From: Symbiodinium natans
Lineage: Eukaryota; Sar; Dinophyceae; Suessiales; Symbiodiniaceae
Reading direction: 5' to 3'
NCBI GenBank assembly: GCA_905221605.1
Contig: CAJNDS010002368.1
Span: forward strand, 1,271,011-1,335,010
DNA: 64,000 bases
The translations under genes were made by a program, and so were the position numbers. The notes under the pieces are model-generated. The model ran no database searches, was not told the DNA's origin, and saw only the letters and a program-made list of their open reading frames with translations. Shown one piece after another: positions 11,537-22,964 of the stretch (positions within the stretch are counted from its first letter, which is position 1; each line of letters opens with the position of its first letter).

Positions 11537-11690
11537 GGTCTAAGACCAGGATTAAGACGAAGACGAAGAGGAAGACTAAGACGATGACTGAGACGATGAC
11601 TAAGACTAAGACCAAGACCGAGACCGAGACGAAGACGAAGACGAAGACTGGGACGAGGACTAGGACTAGGACAGAGACTTCAGTAAGACT
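11537..11690 (+). repeat. (AAGACN) hexanucleotide-type array
   Basis: About 150 bases of AAGACN, GAGACN and ACTAAG units. It keeps a frame open as a Lys/Thr/Glu/Arg repeat, which is a composition effect. It lies just upstream of the first certain PP2C exon, probably in an intron or 5' region. Confidence 0.7.
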
Positions 11691-11847
11691 GAGGTACAGC
11701 CACGTGTTGCAGCGCAAGTGGACGTCACACTGCTCATCGTATGGACCGGAAGTGGACTATCGGATTCGATACCTGCCCTTTGAAATCCGAGGCAAGAAGG
11801 CAAAAACTTTGTTTACGTAGCTGTGTTGACCGGACTTGAACCCTGAA

Positions 11848-13504
11848 GGGGCCGGGGTGCTCGTCAAGGAAGACGAGCGCCACTTCCGCGTTGATAACAG
11901 CAAGCTTGGAGAGCATGCTCAAGGACTTTGCTACAGGCTGTCCAAAGATACTCGTGACAAGGACTTCGAGCACGTCGCCTTTTGGAATAGCGTCATTGCC
12001 GGAAAAGATGTCGGCAATGGGTGGCTTCTCTGTGACCTTGATAGCGAGAACCTCGAATTGTTAGACCAGCTGAGAGAGACGCCGCTTGAAACACTCTGTT
12101 CGAAATTCTCCGGAAACTGGATGCTGTGTTGCTCCACAAGCTCAAATATTGATGGCCGATGGGTTTCCAACACCTTTTCAGGACACAAGAGGATTCAGGG
12201 CGCTTTCCTGAAGACTTCGACTGGCACACACCCGCTTAAGTGGGAAGGCCTCAATGCGTTTTCAATGAACGTGGGCGGGGAAATGCGGCGAGCACGTTTG
12301 GTGGAAGACCGCCTCATATGGAACGATGGGGAGCTTTGGACCCGTGATCGGCGCGACATGGACATGTTAAAGCCGACTGACAAGTGGGGCCATGACTTGG
12401 AATCTGCCAATGCCAGATTCTTGTGTGTATGTCAAAAGGGTCTCAAACCTGGAAGCCTCAACCAGGATGCATGGAGCGTTTTACGGATCGAGAATGAGTT
12501 TTCCCTGTACACAGTGTGTGATGGCCATGGACCACATGGCTTCTTGTCAACGAAATTTAATGTGTGGTGGGGAGAAGATTCTGGAACCTCTTTCCGGTTT
12601 TTGTACCGTCTTTTTGCGTGATGAGGTCATGACGTGGCAAACTTTGTGAAGGATAACTTGCCAAGAGTCCTGATCAAAGACCCGCGCTTCACCCTGGGCC
12701 AAGGTGGCCAAAGCCCTGCAAGCCCTGCTTTCCTCGATACTTTCCGCCTGGTGCACATGCTGATCGACAGCGCGGATGCTTTTGATAGGCTCGATGCGCT
12801 CTGGTCCGGCACGACCGCAACCACGATCCTCCACAACCACAAGACTGGCCAGCTGCTCTTTGCACATGTCGGGGACAGCAGCGCCGTTGTCGGGAGAGCC
12901 TGGGGCTGCAACACACTGAGAGAAAGACTTTAGGACCGGAGTACCTTGGGACCTCGCCCTGCAAGGGGAGACAGGCAAGCCAGTACGGTGGAACATGCGT
13001 AAGTATGCGTAAGTCCCACCTTTAAATGGTTTCGTGATGTTTCGTGGTGCTCGCTTTACCCCTATGGGCGGCTCAATGGTTGCACCTAGCAAGTCCTATG
13101 AGCGAGGCCAAAAGGTCAAAAGGTTCGCTGCTGGTAGGTGGTTCGGAACATGGTGTTGGTTTCAACGCATGGCTCGAATCATTCGATGTGTGCAGGCGGT
13201 TGTTAGACTAGATTTGTGTAGTGGTGAACAGAGAGCCAAAGGCGTGACATTATTGCGAGCGAAGGGTATGGTGTCCTCGTTGACGCAGCCGGGGGGGGGG
13301 GGGGGGGGGGCGGGGGTGCCTATCAGTGCAGATGAGATAGATGTTGCCGATGCCTCTGAGGTGCAGCATCCACCGATGAAAGTAGAGTAGCATGGGCTTT
13401 CTGAACAAACCGACTGGATCAGCCCGGCCGGCCCCCCAACCGAGGACTCTTCGCTGGTAGAAGAAGAAGAGTATAGATGAATAAATATGGAAATAAACGT
13501 CTAT

Positions 13505-13597
<93 letters not shown>

Positions 13598-14729
13598 CAT
13601 GCATGTACACATACACAGACTTGCATATGATATATATATATATATATGTATACGTTTATATGTATGTATAAATACATATGCATATGCCTATATGCATGTG
13701 TGAGCCCTGAGCGTTTTCCAAAAGTGAGTTCCGTTTCCCGGCCCCGGCTTGCTTCAGCTATCACTGATGATGGGTGAGGGAATGGTTAGGTCTGAAGGAT
13801 GAGGAGGATTTCAGGATGCGAGCCCTGCACCTTCAGATTGATGAGGTCAAACCGCCAACGGCAAGGAGGTTCGGGCACATCAGCTTACCCGAGACCACAA
13901 GCCCTTTTTGCCCGACGAGCGTGACCGCGTGGCTTCTTGTTGGATCACTATGGATCACTTGAGCAAGCCTTGAGGATTTCTCGTTGTTCATGTCGTATCC
14001 CCCGTATGCTAAGGCGGCATTGGGTGGCACGATTGAGTTCGATGGCGTTGCTGATTTCCGCGTCTACAACAAAGACGGTTATGGTGCAGGTCTGAACATG
14101 ACCCGATCCTTGGGCGATCTCAGCGCTCATCGCGAGTGTGGCCTCATTGCAGATCCAGAAGTGGGCGAGTACATGGCTGCCAAGCTGCAAGATTCAACTC
14201 TCAGTGCATTGCAGAGGGCATCCGAGCCGATTATCTGGAGCTGCATCGGTCTTTGCTCGCTTTGCTGCAGGTAGATTCAGAAGATCAAGTCCTTTTGCTG
14301 TGCAGCGATGGGATTTGGGAGTTCATGAGTCCTCAGGACCCAACCTAGTGATACTAGCATACTGCAGAGCTGCTGCCTGTGAGCTGGTGCCTGCCTACAG
14401 AACTCCCGCAGGAGGCGGTGGAACTGGTGCTGAAGCAGAGCGACCCTTCATCTGCCGCGAGGGCTTTGGTTACTGAGGCACGCGGTCGATGGGTAGAGCG
14501 TGCCGCTGAGACTCATCAAGACTCTCATTCCGGTAAGGGGCTGCCACAATCAGATGGGCGGTTGGAGTAGTGGTTCGAAGGTTATCGAGGGAGGAGCCTG
14601 AAATGATAAGTTTGATCAGGAGCTGGCACTTAGGCTGAGTATATCGATGACATTGTTGCCCTTGTTGTGTACTTGAACGCGGGACGTGATCGCGCTGTTT
14701 GTGCAACCATTGCCAGCGGCGGAGCATGA
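11848..14729 (+). CDS. PP2C-type (PPM) protein phosphatase, multi-exon
   Basis: A metal-dependent Ser/Thr phosphatase reconstructed from six or more exons. Exon 1 (11848?-12538) has an N-terminal region with GLCYRLSKD and NGWLLCDL modules, then NQDAWSV and the metal-binding DGHGPHG. Exon 2 (12626-~12897) continues [12 protein letters not shown] and has SGTTATTIL and [14 protein letters not shown] short exon (about 13798-13833, [12 protein letters not shown]) is tentative. Next come [16 protein letters not shown] (13884-13931), GGTIEFDG to [16 protein letters not shown] (from 14014), [19 protein letters not shown] (14271-14336), EAVELVLKQ (14412-14492) and [13 protein letters not shown] to the stop (14634-14729). 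The core motifs and acidic metal ligands are present, so activity is expected. Introns: 12539-12625 GC-AG; 13932-14013 GC-AG; 14337-14411 GA-AG; 14493-14633 GT-AG. An upstream ATG at 11281 opening MGCTAGK, a possible N-myristoylation start, may be the true N-terminus. The large central intron holds microsatellites. Confidence 0.85.
13288..13312 (+). repeat. Poly-G run
   Basis: About 20 consecutive G bases, inside the large PP2C intron. A likely polymorphic or assembly-sensitive site. Confidence 0.8.
13502..13655 (+). repeat. (ATACAT)n and (TA)n microsatellites
   Basis: About 15 uninterrupted copies of the hexamer ATACAT at 13503-13597, then a (TA)n run at about 13631-13647. They lie in the large PP2C intron. 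The open frames through them (Ile/His, Tyr/Met, Tyr/Val) are artefacts of the repeat. Confidence 0.9.
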
Positions 14730-16035
14730 TCGCAGCTCGGACACCGCCGAAGGCCGATGTACTCCGGGATGGATGCTTGAGCTGCAGGTATCACGTAATG
14801 TGAGCAGGTTTCTGTAAAGATGTGTGCAGGCTTGAAGTTCAAGTGACTTGCAACTATGCCTTGTACACGTCACGGACAACGGAGAGTCAGTCACACACGA
14901 AGTATTGCATGCTGTTGTGCATGGCTGATGCTTTACTCAGCAGTACTTGTGCAGCCAACAGCGTTGCAGTTTGTTTCTGTTGCATAGTTATCTGCAGATG
15001 CGGGTCTGCAGCTTGTAGAGAAGGCGATTGATTTCAAAGGCACTGGCACTTGATAGATGTTTACAAAAAGAGAGAAGCGCTTTAAACTTTAAGCTGAAAA
15101 CATCCTTCGCAGATCTCTGTCACGACCAGGGGGCCATCCAGGGCCTTCTGAATACGTTTTTCACTGTTGATACACAAAGTCCCTGCTGAGATCTGCCGAG
15201 GTAGCTGTGTCACCAACTCGGCAGCAAGGGGCTCAGCTCTCACAGAATTGCAGAATCCCATGTTGGTGGCATGTGATGGGGTCCTGCGCTGCAGGGGGAA
15301 CAGACGCATGTCGGATCCGGTTGGAGGCAGGACACGGGAAGCTAGAGGAAGCCGAGCAATCTTATCAGGGATGCGTAGAAGTACGAGTCAGGAAAGATTG
15401 CCCGAGGTTTGTCAATGGTTTGTCAGATGGGTCATCGAAGCCGCGTGACACGGGGCAAAAAACGTGAGGCCCGATCCAGGAACATGAGTCAGGGAAGAAC
15501 TACAAGAAGCGACTTCGGAAAAAGACCAGGCCACGAGGAACAGCCATTACTTCCAACATCCCCCTTGACCTACGTCATCTTGTAGGTATCATCTGGGATT
15601 GGCCAGGGATACTCTGTGGGATACGGTGTGGGATATCTGGGGGTGGGCACTCCGAGGATTCTCTGCCGCATTTTCTGGGGCGGGCATTCCACTGCAGCTC
15701 TGCCAGATTCTTTGATCTACCCTGAGCAGGATTCTCAGGAGGACACTCGAGGGATGCTCTACAGGGATGATGTTTTCGGATGTTTTCGGGTTAGCACGCT
15801 GCGGGGGTGGAGTCCCAGGTGAGGATAGCGGAAGGCAACGTCTGACAAAATCCCACTTGGTGGGGAAGAAGCGGCACGTATCAGGAAAGACACAGTTTAA
15901 GGGTTAGGAAGAAGCAAGGAATCCGGGGAAAGGCAACGCTTGTTTCTGGCTTAGATGGCTTGATTTTGGGGGGTTAATGCTGGATTTAGAGATTTAGCGA
16001 GCTTTAAAGCTTCCGGGGCTTCGGCCTTGTGGTTG
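14730..16035. other. No gene seen
   Basis: Downstream of the PP2C stop. Frames are short and on both strands. A faint GGGATA-rich repetition (GGGATACTCTG, GGGATATCTGG) occurs at 15595-15660. No RNA gene or domain is recognised. Confidence 0.35.
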
Positions 16036-16285
16036 TAGGGCCGTTGTACGGCTTCAGAGTGCTTGAGGGTTCGAGGGTTCTCGGGTTTAGGGCTTGAGGG
16101 TTTTTAGGGTTAAGTGCTTGGCTGTTGGAGGGTTTGAGGGTCCTTGTGTTTGAGGGTTTAGTTTAGGCTGTCAGGGGGGGGGTTCCAGCAAGCGTTTCAG
16201 GGCTTTTGGGTTCAGGGCTTTGGGCGTTTTGAGGGGTTGAGGGGTTTCAGGTTTAGGGCTTTAGGGTTGGGGTGGGGTCTGGGGA
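16036..16285 (+). repeat. Second degenerate TTTAGGG/TTGAGGG-rich tract
   Basis: About 250 bases rich in GGGTTTAGGG, GAGGGTTT, GGGCTTTAGGG and TTGAGGG units, more diverged than the array at 857-1058 but of the same style and strand. Together they suggest repeated insertion or degeneration of telomere-type sequence inside the chromosome. Confidence 0.6.
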
Positions 16286-16653
16286 ATGGGCTTTGCACAG
16301 ATTGAGGCTGCGAGAGGAGGTGTTCGGGTCCTGGGCCCATTTTCCCCTCACATCTTCTCCAACTTTCCCGACTTATTATTCCCGACTCATTCTTTTCCAC
16401 GACTTGAAGGAACAACTCGGAGCAAGCCTGACAAAGCGATGCTAGAATGGCATCAGGTTTCGGTTTGGCCAGTGTCCCCCTTGGAGATTCTACGGATGAG
16501 CATGTGCGAAACTCAGACGTGGCTAAGAGCCGGAGAGTCTCCCCAGACTTTGCCTGTGACGTTGTATCCATGATATCCATGGTATCCATGGTGTCGACTT
16601 GTCGCCGGTAACCAAACGCGTGTGTATGCCCACTTTTGCCTTGGCTGCTTAAG

Positions 16654-19030
16654 GTGAAAGAGTTTGAAAGGACTTTGCAGGAGGAGACCGAAAGCTTTCA
16701 AACACAGTTGCAGGTGCGCCGGGGCTTTGTGCAGTTCTTGGGCACTGGAGAACTTACTTCAGTCCCTGAACCATTTGTCGAAGTGACAGGCATTGGCCAG
16801 TTCGAACGCCCTTCTTCGAAGGACTCCGCCCTGGTCGCTCTTGTCTCCGCAAGTTTGGTATGGCAGAGCCGCAGCTTGCAGGAGACTGCGGGTGCTGGAG
16901 GAAGCTGCGCGCAGACGTGGGGTGTCTTTGATGTCAGATGAGGCGCTGATCGCACGCTGATGAATTGATCGCCGTTGCCGGCTTTGTTCTCCGCTGCTGG
17001 CCATTCCCTTTCTGGTTTTCCGTATTTCTGCCTTCTTGGACGAACAGAGATGAACAGAGATGAAGAGAGACGAAGTGCGATGAAGAGCGATGAAGAAAGA
17101 TGAAAAGAGATGATGGAGGAGCCCGACTCGGACGATGCTCCGTCACCGAAGAAGCCGGAGGCCACCTTATTCCGCCCAAAAATGCAAACATGTCTTCTTT
17201 GCCTGTGGATTACCTAATGCTACTTTCAAGGCCCTTTTCGTGACGTTGGTATTCAGTCACTTTCTGTCTGAAAGTATTCGGCTCCCCGGCCAGGTAGTCC
17301 TTTGTGAGCAGCTGCTGGCATCTGAGAGGAAGGCCAAATCTGCCATGGCTATGATTATGAATGGTGCTAGCCGATTGAAGTGTTGGCAATTCATCATAGG
17401 CGATTGAGGACATGCCAGTTCCGACGGCGGAGGACGCAGACTGGCATTGTGCCAGTGGGCCAAGGCTGTAGAGCGGAGCAGCTCATAAGGGACCATTATC
17501 TGGAGGAGCTGTATGGTGATGTGCAGCTGGTCCTGGCAAAGCTGCAAAAGGCCTTGCTGCCACATTGTCTTAATGTCCTAATGTCCTGTGTGGCAGGTGC
17601 ATGCAAGTGCCATGCTTTCGTTTTGCAATGCGAGGCTCTTCTCAGAAACCCAGCCATGAAGAAGAGCCACGTGCAGGACTCCTGCTTAGACCGTGGCAGC
17701 GGCAGCAGCGGCTTTTCCACACCTACACAGACCTTGATGGGATTTCAAGGCGTATAAGCTAATGTTGGAGCAAAGTTGGAAGGAGATGCTAAAGAAGAGT
17801 GGAGATGTGGCCGGAACCCTCAGCTCGTGTCTGCCTGTTTCACTCCTACTTTGGGTAGATGGGCCGTGCGGGAGTCGTCTTTCATCACGGCATTGCTGTA
17901 ACGTAGGGGGCCACGTGCTGGCATGCTCGGGACGACTCAAACCATGATATCTGCCTGCATGTTAACCTCAGAGAACTCAGTGTTTGGGTATCCTTTGCCC
18001 TCACTCTGACCTCGACATGGCTGCAGCTGCAGGTGATTGATGGACGATGGAAAGTGAAGACAGTTCTCAGCTACTCAAAGAGGCAAGCACCAGCCTACCT
18101 GCCCTTCACGGTCCACCAAAACCAACAGAACCGGCAGTCTGTCAATGCGCGGCAGGATGGTGGTAGCCCTATGTTACGATTTGCATCTCGGAAGAGAGGC
18201 GCATGGTCAAGATTGCAGCAGCTCGAGTGAGCTGATTTGCCGGCGCAGGTGGTGGTCAAGATGAGCCAAACCTTGGAAGCAAGCCTTCAACTGGCACACG
18301 TCGACTATGCTTCTTGCCTTCCTTAGAGAAGGACTTCGTTGTCATGCTGTCTTCGAAACGTCTTGAACAGCCGCTGCAATTATGAAGGCTCAAATGAACT
18401 CAGGTGCTCCGAATGCTGTCTGCAGTGCCAATTATTCCAGAGGCCGGTGAATGTCACTATTGGCTCAGGTGCAATGTAGAAAATGTTGTGGGACGCTCCG
18501 ATGTCGGAGAAAGCTGCACGCGGTCACGCATACTGTACATAGTTCTGAACCGGGGCGTTGCGATGAGTGTGGCTTTCTGGTCAGCCTTGGATGCGTGCAG
18601 TGGTTCGGTCGAACAAGTTTTCTCAGGTACAATACTGCTCAAGCCCCAGCTCTTCACTTCCATTCATGGTGATGGAACTGTTGCAGGCGCGTAAGTTTTT
18701 CCATGCCTGAAGCTTCGAAAATGCTCAGTCATGCTCAGCCCACGTTGCTGTGTCATGACCTTGGAGGGTTCAACGCTCAAAGCTCGTTTCCAGGAGAGCA
18801 AGGCTCGCCTTCGAAGCAAATCATGCGCGGCCTTCACGCAGCTTTGCGCAGCTGGTTTTGGACGCCTTGCCCGTGGCAACGTTGCGAGGCGCAGCCAATG
18901 CTAGAGCTGGAAGCTGCCGAGATTGGGTACGCCCTCCTGATGGGTGGCTTTCCAAGAAGGTCAACGCAGAACATCCTCAGGCATATGCAGAGACAGAAGA
19001 GGGGCCAGGGGATGAGGATCTGACTCAGAC
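16654..19030 (+). CDS. Coiled-coil-rich protein, multi-exon, family unknown
   Basis: A series of + strand exon-like pieces have heptad helices. A clean 60-base phase-0 exon lies at 16654-16713, AAG| before and |GTGCGC after, reading VKEFERTLQEETESFQTQLQ. From 16882 comes RLRVLEEAARRRGVSLMSDEALIAR. ATG at 17110/17113 opens MEEPDSDDAPSPKKPEATLF. Others are QLLASERKAKSAMAM (about 17310-17380), EQLIRDHYLEELYGDVQLVLAKLQK (about 17475-17560), VVKMSQTLEASLQLAH (about 18250-18300) and LKARFQESKARLRSK (about 18775-18820). The helices are charged and lack a recognised domain, which fits a structural, cytoskeletal or flagellar protein. The boundaries and whether this is one gene are inference. Confidence 0.4.
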
Positions 19031-19202
19031 CGAGGCATGGATGCTTGTCACCAGCAGCAGGCCAGGGAACCTGTGCATGCTGTGCATGCTGGCGTGCTTC
19101 AACATTTCACGAATGTCGAGGTCTTCAATCTGGCTCTCTGTCCAAGAAGCATCTGGGCACATGCCCCAGTCGCCCTTTCGGACACAGGACCTCCGCAAGT
19201 TT

Positions 19203-19270
19203 CAGTGGCAGAGCTTGGCAGAGCTTGGCAGAGCTAGGAAGAGCTAGGAAGAGCTAGGAAGAGCTGGAAG
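19203..19270 (+). repeat. 10-bp tandem repeat (GAGCTNGGNA)
   Basis: About six tandem copies: three of GAGCTTGGCA type, then three or four of GAGCTAGGAA, ending GAGCTGGAAG. The shift from one variant to the other within the array suggests local duplication. Confidence 0.8.
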
Positions 19271-19920
19271 AGTGGAAGCGATTCAGGTCGGGCTGCCGCT
19301 CGAGGGCTCTCGAGTTCGAGTCCTGGAGCGCTTCGAAGCTGTAGTTTCTGGATTTGTTGGTACGAGCATATAAGCTGCATGCCTCGCTCTCTCCCTCTCC
19401 CCCTTCGCATGCATGCAAGCAGGACTGGAGCATCAGCGAGATAGGTGCTGCGGTGGTGGAAAACCCGAAGTTCGGGACTGAAAGGGATCTGTCGGGGTAG
19501 CACTGAAGTCATTTTCGCCAGCTTTCCGAGTCTTCGTCCAAGGCTCCATGCGTACATCAACATGCGCAAAACTGGGCTTCTTCGAGGCGCACCGGGGACT
19601 TTTTGAGGGGCTTCTGCTTCTTAGGGCCCTCTGCTCAGTCGCTGCTTTTTCTCGGAGGCAAGAGCGGTCCCAAACTTGAAAGTGCTGGCCAAGAGGTCGC
19701 CGCAACAGCATCAGAGCTTTGCAAGATCTCGGGCAAATGGAGAGATTTTGGGTAGTTTCGTTGTTTTGCAGGATTCATTCTGTCGGGTTTCGCACCTTAG
19801 TAGTTTGAAGCCTTAGGGTCCGTAGACTATCTCGGCCGAGGCAGGCGCAAAGGCCAAAACGCGAGGAAGTTGCTGGTATTTGGGGGGGGGGGTTTGTATC
19901 AGTGCCCCGGGTACGCAATC
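19271..19920. other. No gene seen
   Basis: Unique sequence with overlapping short frames. A palindrome-like CTCGAGGGCTCTCGAG lies near 19299-19314. A nearby GTTCGAGTCC resembles a tRNA B box, but I find no matching A box or cloverleaf. No gene is proposed. Confidence 0.3.
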
Positions 19921-19937
19921 GCCTCAGCCAGAGGCCC

Positions 19938-20107
19938 TAGACCCCTAGACTTCTAGACCCCTAGACCCCTAGACCCCTAGACCCCTAGACCCCTCGACCC
20001 CTCGACCCCTAGACCCCTAGACCCCTAGACCCCCAGACCCCTAGACCCCTAGACCCCTAGACCCCTAGACCCCTAGACCCCTAGACCCCTACACCCCTAC
20101 ACCCCTG
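19938..20107 (+). repeat. (ACCCCTAG) octamer minisatellite
   Basis: About 20 tandem copies of the octamer ACCCCTAG, with a few ACCCCTCG, ACCCCCAG and ACCCCTAC variants at the edges. On the reverse strand the unit reads CTAGGGGT, related in style to TTTAGGG but not a standard telomere unit. Each copy carries the CTAG tetramer. Confidence 0.9.
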
Positions 20108-20835
20108 TACTGCCTGGCCCGAAACCTACGAACCGGGTCCCCTTGCCCAATTCCCTCTGCCCGAACCCCGAATTGATCAAGCAACGCAGTATGCTCCAAA
20201 CCTCTTTTTAATCAGGTCACGTCACTAGCAAGACATTCCAGTCCCTGAGACACGGCCTACAAAAGGACGACGGGCCTCACAGAGCGAGCTCCTTCTAAGC
20301 AGCATGAAGCAGCCCATTATCATCCGAAAAGTATACTGCATGTACTGTAAGCTTGGAGTGCACTTCTTGCGTGCGTGTAGAAGCAAAGAGCCACCAGCAA
20401 GATATGCCAGGCGTTGAGGCTTTCTCTAGGCCCTTCTATACATGATGCAGAAATACATTGCCGGCAGCCAGATACTCCAGGCTCTGAAAAGGACGACAAG
20501 TTTCACACGGCAACCAAACCAGGGGCTGATCCAATAAACGATCATATAGCTGACATGCGGGTCTACCGTGCAGGTCTAGCACCGCAGTAGCCATCCTTGT
20601 TGTGCACTTGAGAGAACCATCTGTGCCAGCAGCACTGTTTTCCCAAAAGAATTTTTTTTTGCCTGTGCCGGACTCGTGTGATGTCCAAGGTTTCCCCATC
20701 GGAGATTACCGGCAAGCGCGATCGTCGAGGGTCTTAAAGATGCTCCAGGTAGCTGTTTCTTGCCCTTTTCGAAGATGTTCGCTGAGGCAAGGACCTTCAG
20801 AACCTGGTCTTCAACGGCCGGGAACGGAGTGAATC
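20108..20835. other. No gene seen
   Basis: Unique sequence after the octamer array. A phrase 'aagaCATTCCAGtccctgagacacggcctacaaaaggacga' at about 20230-20270 is loosely echoed by 'CAGATACTCCAGgctctgaaaaggacga' at about 20468-20495, hinting at an old ~240-base duplication. No domain is recognised. Confidence 0.3.
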
Positions 20836-20837
20836 AT

Positions 20838-21115
20838 GTGTCCAGAGATCGGCGTTCGGATCAAAGTTGCAGGCCATGGCAGTCTTTACTACATGCCGGG
20901 GTCTTGGAACCCGAGCAAGCGCTGTTAACACCCACAGTTACTGGGAGTTCGCCTGAGTCTAGGGTCCACTGCCTTGGGCGGCAGGTCCATGGAGCAGCTG
21001 TACCAGACTATCAGGTTGGGCTTCGACGTCGATTGTGCATTGCAATTGCTGAGCTTTGCAGGTCCTTTGAGAGGCCTGCGCCTTCATCCACAATGCCGCA
21101 GAGTTGGTTCCAGGA
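20838..21115 (+). CDS. Possible exon with YYMPGSWN motif
   Basis: A + strand frame reads EIGVRIKVAGHGSLYYMPGSWNPS near 20845-20920. The YY-x-x-GSWN pattern resembles a module often seen in dinoflagellate proteins of unknown function; this family link is from memory and weak. A second piece near 20987-21050, in the same frame but after a stop, reads SMEQLYQTIRLGFDVDCALQLL. Splicing and gene limits cannot be worked out. Confidence 0.25.
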
Positions 21116-21678
21116 GTGACCTGGTATGGCCTTGCTGAAAGTTGTGGGTCATTGTAGGTCGCAGAATGACTCCGCCCTTGCGTGCGTGGCTCCGCGTACC
21201 AGCTGTTAGCTGTTGGCTTGAGCTGCGTTGCACTCCGGCATGGCGTGCTGGGCCTCCGTCTGGGAAGAGCTGCAGGCTTTCAGTGCACTGATGCATCTTG
21301 CACAAAGTGCCCTTCTTGATGCTTCTTAATGGCTTCCGGTGTGAAGGGCAGCCTTCCAGAGCGCAAGGCGCAAAAGCCGGGATCGTTGGGGAAGATGGTG
21401 GGATCCTGTCCAGGTCGAGAGTTGAATGCTTGAGATAGCTGCGGTTGAAGGTACCCGCGTTTGGGGAGAGTGGCCTTCCCAGCATGTGTTCCTGTTTTGG
21501 CGCTGCAGGTCGGCTGCGCAACATTTTGAGGATTTCCATGGCAATGCTTGCTCAGGTTCGCTAAAAGGCCTGTCGCCGCTCCGAGCACTGCGGCAGGGCA
21601 CGCTCCTCACTTTCTTGCTTGGCCTTGCGGGTGGGTCTTGGAGGGAGGGGGGGTTAGCGTATAATGTCAGCGAAGGAT

Positions 21679-21679
21679 G

Positions 21680-21710
<31 letters not shown>

Positions 21711-21736
21711 ATATATATATGTATGTATATGCATGC
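21679..21736 (+). repeat. (TA)n / (TATG)n microsatellite
   Basis: A run of AT dinucleotides, a TATGTATG interruption, then further TA units. It produces artefactual Ile/Tyr and Tyr/His frames on both strands. Confidence 0.9.
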
Positions 21737-21867
21737 ACGTATAGAGGTATGTACGTATGGGATTTGCCGTGCGAAGGCTTCTTGGCACATTGGCCGCTGT
21801 CTGTCCGCCGACCTGCCACCAGCGAGGCCACTACGTTGTGATGCGTGGCTCGTGTCTGTGAGTTGCA

Positions 21868-22010
21868 GATGTTTGCAAATTTCGCCTTCATTGAGGACAC
21901 TTTACCCTACAACGCCGCCTCAGTAGAAGTGCAGAAGCAGCATCTTGGCCATGAAGAGTTGGCTCGTTCATGTGCCGGGTGTCGTTCGTTCCCCATCGCT
22001 GGGCTTTAAA
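21868..22010 (+). CDS. Possible single exon, unknown protein
   Basis: After a CAG at about 21867 an open frame reads MFANFAFIEDTLPYNAASVE and continues hydrophilically to a stop near 22010. Composition and continuity look coding, but there is no recognised domain or partner exon. Confidence 0.25.
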
Positions 22011-22964
22011 AGCTTCAAAATCTCTCTTGACGTTCACGGACATCTCAGGAGCACACTGCAGCCTCCGCTTCTTTCAAGGCAAGGGGGGCTTGATGCGATG
22101 GGGTGGGGCGGCCAATCAGTTGTGGAATGTGTAGATGGAGGCTGCTTCCAACTCCAATAGCATCCACTTTGCTACACAGGCTTGGCAATTTGAGTGGGTC
22201 GTAGGTATTCTGGGTTTGGAGTTCTGCATCGCGGAAGCGTGGCAATGCATGGCGACTGAAGGCACGAGGAGCACTGGTTTCAGGAAGAGCTTGGTGGCGA
22301 GGCGTCGTCTGCCTATGTCTGCACAATCTTGGCAGCTCGATGTGCTTACTGAGGCTTACAGTTGTAGGTCAATCTTTTGGCCATCGCGCTGGAATTTTGA
22401 GGGCGTGCGATCGACCAGTACTGAGCAAGATCTTCGTAACATGCAATCTGCTTGTTTCGTCGGGCTATGGGATGGTTAGTAGTGAACAAATATCTCAGAA
22501 GCTGACTGGCTGACGGGATCTTACGGTTACAGGGATGCTGTTTTGCAGGGCCGCCATGGGGCACCCTCGGAGCGCCGGATGCTGCTTGACGCTGCCGCGC
22601 GATGATCCCTGATGTGATCTGATGCGGCTTAGCATCGCGGTGTCACTGGCTCTGGCAGCGGCAGTGTGGCTGGTTGTGGGCAGCCGTGCGGCTTGCAGAG
22701 CATGATTGAGCGTAGCACTTTTTCTTGTTTTAAGCAAGTACAGATGTCGAGGCAGACGCTGCTCGACGCTTGTTGCAGTAGTCGCTGAGCATCATTGACT
22801 CCTTGAGGAAGCTTCTTCGGCAAGCCGGACAAAGTATGGCTTCATTGTTGCAGCGATTTGTATTGGTATCGTTGGAATACAGCTGCTTGCATCAGCTCAT
22901 AATTTCTTGTTGAGCGCGCTGTGCGGCCGTCTTTGTCGATCTTGCCAGCATGCTTCCAACTCAG

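Noticed and set aside
19268..19345. tRNA-like B box (GTTCGAGTCC)
   Set aside because: No A box at the right distance and the flanks do not fold into a cloverleaf.
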